DNA of 64,000 nt from Limnovirga soli (GTDB lineage Bacteria > Bacteroidota > Bacteroidia > Chitinophagales > Chitinophagaceae). Each line of letters begins with the position of its first letter. Within the stretch, counting starts at the first letter, position 1. A model generated the notes under the pieces. It ran no database searches, was not told where the DNA came from, and worked only from the letters and a program-made list of their open reading frames with translations. Below are positions 53,296-60,455 of this stretch, one piece after another. The stretch is taken from contig NZ_WHPF01000017.1 in assembly GCF_013106755.1 (NCBI RefSeq), positions 31,835 to 95,834 on the forward strand, given 5' to 3'. The translations under genes and the position numbers were made by a program.

Positions 53296-54708
53296 ATGTT
53301 GAACGATTTTTTTATACTGATGAAATTTGAATTGCTGCCTGCAGTAATCTTTTTTGTATTGCTATTTATTAAAGTAGGTACTGCAGAGCTTTCAAACGCC
53401 TCCATTATAAGGCTTGCCAATATTTTGTTATTCATTAATCTGGTGGCTGGCTTTTTTTATAATAAAGATGGCGGCATGTTTGGCGATATGTTCCATACCA
53501 ATGCTTTAATCGTATTGCAAAAATCTATTCTAAACCTGGGTATTTTTATCGTTTCACTGCAGGCTGAAGCATGGTTGAGAACCCATAAACATGTAATAGA
53601 GTTTTATCTGTTATTATTATCCAGTTTAATGGGTATGTTTTTTATGATTAGCGGCGCTAACCTGTTAATGTTTTATCTGGGATTAGAGCTGGCCACCATC
53701 CCATTGGCTGCATTGGCAAATTTTGATCTGGAAAAAAGAAAATCTTCTGAAGCCGCCATGAAACTGATTATGTCTTCGGCTTTTTCTTCCGGCTTATTAT
53801 TGTTTGGTATTTCTTTAATGTATGGTACAACAGGTACCCTGGGTTTTGCGCAATTGCCTGCACTGCTCAATGGCAGTAATTTACAGGTGTTTGCTTTTGT
53901 ATTATTATTTGCTGGTTTTGCATTTAAAATTTCTGTGGTGCCCTTTCATTTATGGACGGCAGATGTGTACGAAGGGGCTCCCGTTCCTGTTACATCCTTT
54001 TTGTCAGTTGTATCAAAAGGGGCATTTATTTTTGTGTTTGCTTCTGTATTATATACTGTATTTAAACCCCTGGCCGATACATGGTATCATATGCTCTTCC
54101 TGCTTAGTGTACTCACCATGGTTATTGGTAACCTGTTTGCATTAAGGCAGCAGAATATAAAACGTATGCTGGCTTTTTCTTCCATTGCGCAAATGGGCTT
54201 TATATTAATTGGTATATCCGGCAGCTCGCAGGCAGGTACGGCTTCTGCAGTGTATTTTGTGCTGGTATATGTATTTACCAACCTTGCTGCTTTTGGCGTG
54301 GTAGCCCTGGTAAGTGCCCAAACCGGTAAAGAAGATATTACCGATTACAAAGGCTTTCATGCTACTAATCCGGTATTGGCATGGGTGCTAGCCATTGCCT
54401 TGTTTTCGTTGGCAGGTGTACCGCCAACAGCAGGTTTTTTTGGAAAATTCTTTTTAATTATGGCAGGCGCTGCAAAACAAAACTATTGGTTAATTACTAT
54501 TGCAGCGCTTAATATGATTGTATCATTATACTATTATTTAAACCTGGTAAAAGCCTTGTTTATGGATGCCAATGCAAGCCCGGTACCCAAAATTACTTTT
54601 GGTGTGTATGCTAAATTGGCTATCGTTATTTGTATTGCCGGTATGGTACTTAGCGGATTAGCCAGTGTGGTGTACGAGTATATTTATAACCTTAGTACGG
54701 GCTTTTAA
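53296..54708 (+). CDS. nuoN: NADH-quinone oxidoreductase subunit N
   Basis: 470 residues, 14 membrane segments. Antiporter-like subunit with LLMFYLGLELATIPLAAL, the VPFHLWTADVYEGAPVPVTSFLSVVSKGA segment and a conserved Lys. Last enzyme subunit of the operon. Confidence 0.96.
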   Translation: MLNDFFILMKFELLPAVIFFVLLFIKVGTAELSNASIIRLANILLFINLVAGFFYNKDGGMFGDMFHTNALIVLQKSILNLGIFIVSLQAEAWLRTHKHVIEFYLLLLSSLMGMFFMISGANLLMFYLGLELATIPLAALANFDLEKRKSSEAAMKLIMSSAFSSGLLLFGISLMYGTTGTLGFAQLPALLNGSNLQVFAFVLLFAGFAFKISVVPFHLWTADVYEGAPVPVTSFLSVVSKGAFIFVFASVLYTVFKPLADTWYHMLFLLSVLTMVIGNLFALRQQNIKRMLAFSSIAQMGFILIGISGSSQAGTASAVYFVLVYVFTNLAAFGVVALVSAQTGKEDITDYKGFHATNPVLAWVLAIALFSLAGVPPTAGFFGKFFLIMAGAAKQNYWLITIAALNMIVSLYYYLNLVKALFMDANASPVPKITFGVYAKLAIVICIAGMVLSGLASVVYEYIYNLSTGF

Positions 54709-54741
54709 ACAATATTAACGCAGCTATTATAATTACATATT

Positions 54742-55104
54742 ATGGCAATTAATAAAAATCACGAATTTGAAGAACTGGATGGCGTTAAATGTGCAATTGT
54801 TGAAAAAAATGCCAGTGCTGCAAGAGCAGCTTTTTTGCAAAATATATTATATTATAACCGCTATACGGTGGTGGTGGTGCCCAGCCCTGCCCCCAAAGCC
54901 GCACCTGTAAAAGATGCTGAGGCAGCGCCATTGCCGCCTGCTCCCGAAACATTTACGGTTGGTGTTACCGATGTTACGTTTAACCCAATCAATGCCATAT
55001 TTGGCAGAATGCTAAAAGCACCTCAGGGACATGTGGTAACCCTTGCTTTCTGGCAGCAAAAAGAAGATCATCCTATCGATGAAATTCCTTATTACGCCAA
55101 GTAA
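54742..55104 (+). CDS. Hypothetical protein at the end of the nuo operon
   Basis: 120 residues, soluble. Residues 1-50 and 70-120 appear folded, joined by a proline/alanine-rich linker (PSPAPKAAPVKDAEAAPLPPAPE). No family recognised. It starts 33 bases after nuoN on the same strand, so it is probably co-transcribed with complex I; whether it works with it is not known. Confidence 0.65.
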   Translation: MAINKNHEFEELDGVKCAIVEKNASAARAAFLQNILYYNRYTVVVVPSPAPKAAPVKDAEAAPLPPAPETFTVGVTDVTFNPINAIFGRMLKAPQGHVVTLAFWQQKEDHPIDEIPYYAK

Positions 55105-55133
55105 AAAATCCTACTATTTAATCTATTTATTTA

Positions 55134-55200
55134 TTTGTAGCCAGACATAAGAACAACTATATGGCTTTACTTGCGTCGCACTCTTGTACTTTCAGATTGG
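55134..55200 (-). repeat. Interspersed repeat family 1, copy 16
   Basis: Minus-sense: core with ACAAGAGTGCGACGCAAG, GTAAAGCC and tail TGTCTGGCTACAAATAA, just after the operon's last gene. To its right, 55271-55310 resembles the upstream half of promoter blocks A and B (TTGTTTACTCGACGATTTGC). The remainder of the gap to 55433 is featureless. Confidence 0.85.
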
Positions 55201-55433
55201 CTATTGGGCTTTTACCAAAGCGGAAATTATAGTAAAAGCATTTGTATAGGTCAAAGCAGACGAGGAAGAAGGTTGGGTGGTAAAATCGCCTTTGTTTACT
55301 CGACGATTTGCAGACTACAAACTAAAGAATGTGTCATATTTAAGTATGCCAAATACAATCATTACTTGAGTTGAATTGCAAAAGGGATTTTGTCTTTTAG
55401 TTTTCAATGTAAATGCATTTGTTCTTGCAAACA

Positions 55434-55892
55434 TTAAAGCAAATTGAATTGTCTGAAGTGATGCGTAAAATGTCTGGTATGAAACCTTACCCATTCCTGA
55501 TAATTTAGTTCACCCATTGTCGGATTAATAGGTTTGTCTAATTGATGATGCATAAAATAATTGTCAAAGTCATGTAATTCAGTTTTGAGTTTGTCAATAG
55601 CCTCGGTCAAATTAGAATATTTAAGTTGTGGAAGTCCTTCTGAAGGCAAAACTGGGGATTTAAAACCTATTGGCATATCCTTGTCAGTTCCAATAACAAA
55701 TGCCTTGATTTGTTGCTCTTTTTCAATTGAATAATTATGTTGTTGAGGTTCTTTTCCGTTTGAGAAACGTACTGCAAAAGTTATATGCTCTACCATATGT
55801 TGTGGGGTCATTGCCCCAAACGCTGGTTTGTTGTCTGCCTGAAGTTTGCTTAAAATCTCAAACAATTTTGTTCTGTCTAAAATGTCAATCAT
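55434..55892 (-). CDS. DinB/DUF1569-like protein
   Basis: 152 residues from ATG 55892 (MIDILDRTKLFEIL); an upstream ATG at 55937 would add a lysine-rich, unlikely leader. The layout, with MTPQHMVEHITFAVRFSNG early and GELNYQEWVRFHTRHFTHHFRQFNLL at the end, puts histidines where DinB-type four-helix proteins bind metal. DinB relatives include thiol transferases and many proteins of unknown activity. Family match moderate. Confidence 0.65.
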   Translation of the reverse strand: MIDILDRTKLFEILSKLQADNKPAFGAMTPQHMVEHITFAVRFSNGKEPQQHNYSIEKEQQIKAFVIGTDKDMPIGFKSPVLPSEGLPQLKYSNLTEAIDKLKTELHDFDNYFMHHQLDKPINPTMGELNYQEWVRFHTRHFTHHFRQFNLL

Positions 55893-56139
55893 TGTTGTTT
55901 TGTTTTTTATTGCTTTTTTAGCCTTACCGCTAACCAACCGTTATTTACTTTGCCCGGGAATAGCTTCTGTGTCTGTCGGAACTGATGCTGCCAACCGTGG
56001 CAATGATAAAATTGCATACGCTTAACAGAGAAGTATTGTATTCCCGGAACAAAAGCTGAAAAAGAACTTACTCCCGGAATTGCCTCGTACAATCGGGTTG
56101 CCAAAATATTTTTGTTGTATGCCGTATTATAGTACTTTA
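55893..56139. other. Intergenic region with short inverted repeats
   Basis: Contains CCCGGGAATAGC / TATTCCCGGAAC and CCCGGAATTGCC, three similar GGGAAT-type words, and CTAACCAACCG opposite to GCCAACCGTGG. No shared promoter block and no gene is seen. Confidence 0.35.
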
Positions 56140-56658
56140 TTAAGTATACCTGTATCCGTTGGACTTTAGATTCAGTCTCTGAAATTTTCTTAGATATTTT
56201 TTCTTCGTCATAGTCAAGAAAATTATTCCATGAAGCCCTTTGGTTCCATAAAGTGCTAATGTTTTTGGATTATTGCTACTTAATAAACCAACTTCTTTAA
56301 TGTAATGCGCAGTCAAGAGCTTTGTCAATTTTATTATTTGACCATTTTTTGTTCCATTGTCAATTATCATAAAATAACCTCCAACTACTAATGATGGTTT
56401 CCCATCCCCGTAAACTCTGTTTCCTAAACTATCGGAAATCCTAATTCTATCATTGTAAAATTGCCTAACGTAAATATTAGTGTCAATGAGAAGGCGAATA
56501 TTTATTGCCGCTAATTGTTGCTCAAGTGGCAATGTTTTTAAGCTGTCGATCCACTTATTATTTTGGTCGCTGGTAAGAATAAAATTTGGAGCCTGCCCAC
56601 AAGCCGATGAAAAAATAAAGCAAACCCCAAAAATAAATCCTGATACTTTTGTCATCAT
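56140..56658 (-). CDS. Secreted stand-alone TonB-plug-like protein
   Basis: 172 residues from ATG 56658 (MMTKVSGFIFGVCFIFSSACGQ, a signal peptide; MTK at 56655 is equally possible). The C-terminal part LALYGTKGLHGIIFLTMTKK matches the end of TonB-receptor plug domains (typically 'ALYGSRGANGVIIITTKK'). There is no barrel. Such detached plugs occur in Bacteroidota but their job is unclear. Promoter block E starts about 29 bases upstream. Confidence 0.6.
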   Translation of the reverse strand: MMTKVSGFIFGVCFIFSSACGQAPNFILTSDQNNKWIDSLKTLPLEQQLAAINIRLLIDTNIYVRQFYNDRIRISDSLGNRVYGDGKPSLVVGGYFMIIDNGTKNGQIIKLTKLLTAHYIKEVGLLSSNNPKTLALYGTKGLHGIIFLTMTKKKYLRKFQRLNLKSNGYRYT

Positions 56659-56686
56659 AAGAGTACGTTTAGTATGACATACCACT

Positions 56687-56718
56687 TAAATATAGACGAA
56701 CATCCTGGCCTTGACAAA
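56687..56718 (-). promoter_or_regulatory. Conserved-spacer promoter block E
   Basis: Minus strand: TTTG (56715-56718), 20-base spacer TCAAGGCCAGGATGTTCGTC, then TATATTTA (56687-56694). Shares AAGGCCAGGATGTTC with block F. Confidence 0.6.
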
Positions 56719-56791
56719 AAATCCAATAATTTGATCCGTTCACATAAGAGTCCGGAAAGAGCACTAATTGAAATTTCAATTGTGGACCCGA

Positions 56792-57445
56792 TTATACTCC
56801 TTTGCTCATACGAACTGTTCTTAGGAATCGTATTGAGTTTTGATAAAAGTCATTTAAATTAATAGTGTCTTTTGTTTTGATATCGTAATGAAACTCAATT
56901 TCATTGTTTTTTATCGTTGTCAATGCAGCAATCTTGGCAAAATATTTTTGCTTTTCCCTATCAAAACCAGTTAAGTAAACAATTGAAAAATACCTGCCTC
57001 CAAACTTCTCTATAGTATCGGAACGAATTGTTCCATTGTATTCGTCAAAGGAAAGCCTTTTTTTGAAGTGCTCATGTCTCACTAAATTTCTGGATGTATC
57101 GCCATCCTGAAATGGAAAGTAACTTGAATGGATTATGGTGAATTGGTTAATTGGAATATCTGGAATATCATAATAAAAACCAGTTTCCATAAATATGGGA
57201 AATGACTTTGGCTGATACCTGTATAGCTCATGGTCACAAGGTTTTCCGCAGTCCGAATGATTTGTCCAATAGAACGAAGTGTCAAAGCGTTCAGGTATAG
57301 AAAATGAAATAGTTCCTAAACTATCTTTTAATGTCATTGTTTCCAATGTTGAATTCTCCGGAAAGGTTTCAATTGTATTCATATGCGTCCCGTCCATACA
57401 TGAAGGCAAAAAAATAACGGCTATGATTTTAATGAGGTGACGCAT
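56792..57445 (-). CDS. Hypothetical lipoprotein
   Basis: 217 residues with a lipoprotein signal (MRHLIKIIAVIFLPSC, cysteine 16). The mature part resembles a single beta-rich envelope domain; a CGKPC pair at about residue 70 could form a disulfide. No recognised family. Promoter block F is 17 bases upstream. Confidence 0.65.
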   Translation of the reverse strand: MRHLIKIIAVIFLPSCMDGTHMNTIETFPENSTLETMTLKDSLGTISFSIPERFDTSFYWTNHSDCGKPCDHELYRYQPKSFPIFMETGFYYDIPDIPINQFTIIHSSYFPFQDGDTSRNLVRHEHFKKRLSFDEYNGTIRSDTIEKFGGRYFSIVYLTGFDREKQKYFAKIAALTTIKNNEIEFHYDIKTKDTINLNDFYQNSIRFLRTVRMSKGV

Positions 57446-57461
57446 GCTTTAGACAATATCT

Positions 57462-57494
57462 TAAAAGTAAATGAACATCCTGGCCTTACCCAAA
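57462..57494 (-). promoter_or_regulatory. Conserved-spacer promoter block F
   Basis: Minus strand: TTTG (57491-57494), 21-base spacer with AAGGCCAGGATGTTC, then TACTTTTA (57462-57469). Confidence 0.55.
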
Positions 57495-57544
57495 AATACA
57501 GCTATTAGTAATATGCACTTTTAAGGCCAGGGTAGACTGTGTTT

Positions 57545-58810
57545 TTATCCTTCGATAAAGTAATTTTCAATTGCTGTTACCGCGTTTTCAAGGCCTTTTT
57601 CATTTCTGATTATTTCTCCTACATACAACACACATTTTTTTATTTCATCTGCCTTCGCTAGTTGAATGGCAGCAATTAGTTTATCTGCTGTTAATTTTTT
57701 AGCGGGTATATGTATGCCTATATTTTTGTGCTCTACGATTTTCCCCCATGTTGGTTGATCAGTATAAAAAGATATTATTACCATAGGTAAATTGTTGCGC
57801 AGCATTGCCGCCAATGTCCCCGCACCACCATGAAAAACCCCAACTTTACATTTTGGCAAAACTGTTTCATGATTCACATATTTGGTTACAAAAAGGTTTT
57901 TATGTATTGGTAATTCATTAAACAAAGACCAGCCTGTGCAGAACAAAATCCTTTCATTTGTTTTTTCTAAAACCGCTGATATAATACTTGTAAATTTTTC
58001 GGTGTTTCCAACACCATTACTTCCAAAGCCAATATAAACCGGTTTGCTGCCTTGCGATAGCCAATCGCTCAGTTCAGCAGAAGTTTTGTCCAAAAAATGT
58101 GCTTCTCTTTTTTGGGCTGGCACAGTTAAAAAACCAGATATTTTGTGATGAGCTTCCCAGTCTTTGGGTTGCGAAATAAGTGCCGGGCTTATACAATATA
58201 AATCTAAAACTTTTTGTTTGTCTACATGTCTAATAAGGTTTTCAGTTAAAATTGGAAGCCCTAATTCTCTGCGATATTCATTGGTGTCTTTTTTTACGAA
58301 CTTCCAAAAAAATGCCTGTGCTATTTTATAGGTTAATTTGTTGTACCACGAAAAGTGTAAAAAGTCAAAGTCGCCTAATGGAAATTCTTTTGTTGGCACA
58401 ACTGGTGGCATAAAATAGGTAAGTGCTATTTTCTTGTTTTGCTTTTCTGCAATGGCACTCACTATAGGAAGTGTCATTGCATTGGCAATGATAAAATCTA
58501 CTTTGCTAATAGCATTGAAATAACTTTTCCTAAGAGGTTCTCTCGTATCGTGAAGTACTTTAAAATAATACTTCATTAATTTTATGGGGTACTCAGATTT
58601 AAGAATGGCTTGCCCTTCGGTTGAATTCATCATCGTTTCAGCGTTTCCAAAAAGCGGTTGAAATGGAATGTCAAATCCCTCAACAAATTCTTTAAAATCT
58701 TCAGTTGCTGAAATGGTCACCTGATGCCCTTTGTCTATAAGCCCGAGTGCCAGCGCCACGTATGGTTGCAAATCTCCTCTTGTTCCGTATGTGTAAATTC
58801 CTATGTTCAT
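57545..58810 (-). CDS. UDP-glycosyltransferase (GT1/MGT-type)
   Basis: 421 residues in the GT-B fold: GTRGDLQPYVALALGLIDKGH near the start, typical of sterol/macrolide/rhamnolipid-type transferases, and the donor-binding GVFHGGAGTLAAMLRNNLPMVIISFYTDQPTWG near residue 320. Transfers a sugar from a nucleotide donor to a small lipophilic acceptor; neither partner is identifiable. Promoter block G lies 46 bases upstream. Confidence 0.88.
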   Translation of the reverse strand: MNIGIYTYGTRGDLQPYVALALGLIDKGHQVTISATEDFKEFVEGFDIPFQPLFGNAETMMNSTEGQAILKSEYPIKLMKYYFKVLHDTREPLRKSYFNAISKVDFIIANAMTLPIVSAIAEKQNKKIALTYFMPPVVPTKEFPLGDFDFLHFSWYNKLTYKIAQAFFWKFVKKDTNEYRRELGLPILTENLIRHVDKQKVLDLYCISPALISQPKDWEAHHKISGFLTVPAQKREAHFLDKTSAELSDWLSQGSKPVYIGFGSNGVGNTEKFTSIISAVLEKTNERILFCTGWSLFNELPIHKNLFVTKYVNHETVLPKCKVGVFHGGAGTLAAMLRNNLPMVIISFYTDQPTWGKIVEHKNIGIHIPAKKLTADKLIAAIQLAKADEIKKCVLYVGEIIRNEKGLENAVTAIENYFIEG

Positions 58811-58856
58811 TTATTCTTGTTGGTTAGTTTGGGCTTTGGCAGTATAGCAAACAAAT

Positions 58857-58888
58857 CAAAAATAGACGAACCCTATAGTCATACCAAA
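58857..58888 (-). promoter_or_regulatory. Conserved-spacer promoter block G
   Basis: Minus strand: TTTG (58885-58888), 20-base spacer ending GGGTTCGTC, then TATTTTTG (58857-58864), a perfect -7 box. The best copy of the series. Confidence 0.7.
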
Positions 58889-59014
58889 AAATTCGGCTAA
58901 TACTGAACTGTAATTTTAAAGTGCATTTATTATTTTGCTGGTATCCAATAGGTTTTTGCCAACTCACTCAATACTGCCAATCTATTCCTGCCGACCATTG
59001 CCCCGAACACCGCA

Positions 59015-59117
59015 GTGAGTGACACAACAAACGCTCAATAGTAGCCAAACAGCTGGCTCTCCAAAAAAACCGATAAATAAAACCCCCTGTTCGGACAGTT
59101 TTGGCACCCTTTCGTCC
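59015..59117 (+). repeat. 103-bp direct repeat, left copy (with family 1 variant, copy 17)
   Basis: Begins GTGAGTGACACAACAAACGC, contains GCCAAACAGCTGGCT and CCCCCTGTTCGGACA, and ends CACCCTTTCGTCC. Matches 60230-60333 almost base for base. The start resembles the variant core of family 1. Confidence 0.88.
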
Positions 59118-59303
59118 CATACCAGATTAACGGATATTGTTTTGATAATATGTTTACCAGGTCATTATTTATGGCAGTTCATTCGTCGCTTAATTTTTTG
59201 ACAGAAGATATACTCATTTATACTCCGTTCAAAGTTGAATGATATCTATGTCATTATTCGATTACCTGATCTGCCCAATTGTTTCACTTTCAAAAAATTT
59301 AAA

Positions 59304-60023
59304 ATGAAAAAATTCCTCTTCCTGCTTTTATCGCTTCCTGTAATAGGAATGGCACAAACCAAAACAGTCGTTTCATCCAATCGCTTATTTGCTAAAAACG
59401 ATAAAATTATTGAGTTTGAAAAAGCCCTGGCCAACCATGCACAAAAATACCATACAGGTGATGTTACCTGGCGTGTATGGGCTATACAATCGGGCCCCGA
59501 TGCCGGCGGATACATGGTAACTGAAGGACCAACTACATGGGCAACCTTAGATGGCCGCGCCGACATTAGTGCCGAACATACTGCCGACTGGGATAAAAAT
59601 GTAATGCCACTTACCGAAGGTCGCGGGCAAAGGGGATATTACGATTTCCAGGCAGATTTAAGTACCGTTCAATTAACCGATTATGCTGACAAAATTGTGA
59701 TCACACACATGACGGCAAACCCCGGGAAGATTATTGATATAAAAGCCCTTATTCAAAAATTGCAAAAGGTGTGGATGGCCGATGGCCAATCTGTGGCAGT
59801 TTATTCAATTGTATCTTCCGGCGAACCCGGATTTATAACCGTTACCCGTTTAAAAAATGGTTTAAAAGAATTGGCCAGCGATTACCGTAAACCAATGCCC
59901 GAAAGGTTCGATGCAGCTAACGGTGTTGGTGCTTATGACACCTGGTTAAAAAACTATTCAGATATAGTGCAATTGCGCTGGACTGAATTATTGGTATACA
60001 AACCCTTGCTGAGTTCGAAGTAA
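59304..60023 (+). CDS. Secreted hypothetical protein
   Basis: 239 residues from ATG 59304, which opens a good signal peptide (MKKFLFLLLSLPVIGMAQ). The mature part is rich in aromatic residues and could be a two-fold repeat of a ferredoxin-like dimer domain (two segments begin with IIEFEKALANHAQKY and IIDIKALIQKLQKVW), reminiscent of ABM-like folds, but no family is certain. It is flanked by the 103-bp direct repeats. Confidence 0.6.
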   Translation: MKKFLFLLLSLPVIGMAQTKTVVSSNRLFAKNDKIIEFEKALANHAQKYHTGDVTWRVWAIQSGPDAGGYMVTEGPTTWATLDGRADISAEHTADWDKNVMPLTEGRGQRGYYDFQADLSTVQLTDYADKIVITHMTANPGKIIDIKALIQKLQKVWMADGQSVAVYSIVSSGEPGFITVTRLKNGLKELASDYRKPMPERFDAANGVGAYDTWLKNYSDIVQLRWTELLVYKPLLSSK

Positions 60024-60137
60024 TTAAACAAGTACACTATAAGCAAAAGGGCGGCTATTAAAGCTGCCCTTTGCTGTTTTACAAAGGCATAGGTGCAGTA
60101 GCAAAATCATCAAAAAATATAGCCATAAAAACAAAGC

Positions 60138-60213
60138 TTATTAGCCTGGCAACCCATTAATAATTAGGCTATACTTGCGTCGCACTCTTGTACAGCTGTC
60201 TCCATGCTCAGCA
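60138..60213 (-). repeat. Interspersed repeat family 1, copy 18
   Basis: Minus-sense: core with ACAAGAGTGCGACGCAAG, GTATAGCC and tail TTGCCAGGCTAATAAGC. Confidence 0.87.
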
Positions 60214-60229
60214 AAGCGTTGTGATACAA

Positions 60230-60333
60230 GTGAGTGACACAACAAACGCTCAATAATAGCCAAACAGCTGGCTCCCAAAAAAATCCCGATAAATAAAACC
60301 CCCTGTTCGGACAATTTTAGCACCCTTTCGTCC
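60230..60333 (+). repeat. 103-bp direct repeat, right copy (with family 1 variant)
   Basis: Right-hand match of 59015-59117, with small differences (for example GGACAATTTTAG in place of GGACAGTTTTGG). Directly upstream (60208-60230) is a head-like AGCAAAGCGTTGTGATACAA facing copy 18. From here to 60455 no gene is seen. Confidence 0.88.
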
Positions 60334-60455
60334 TTACCCGAAAGGTTTCAATGGTATTAGGTATTATGTTTATCGGGCAATCTGTTATTGTGCTAAATAC
60401 ACAAGCTGACTGTTGCTATTGGAACACAGTTCCATAACCGTTTTAAATAAGCATT

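Noticed and set aside
55907..56104. A 65-codon minus-strand frame between the DinB-like and plug-like genes
   Set aside because: No signal peptide, domain or codon pattern, and it overlaps short inverted repeats; more likely intergenic sequence.
59019..59201. A 60-codon plus-strand frame
   Set aside because: It is made of the 103-bp direct repeat and has no protein-like pattern.
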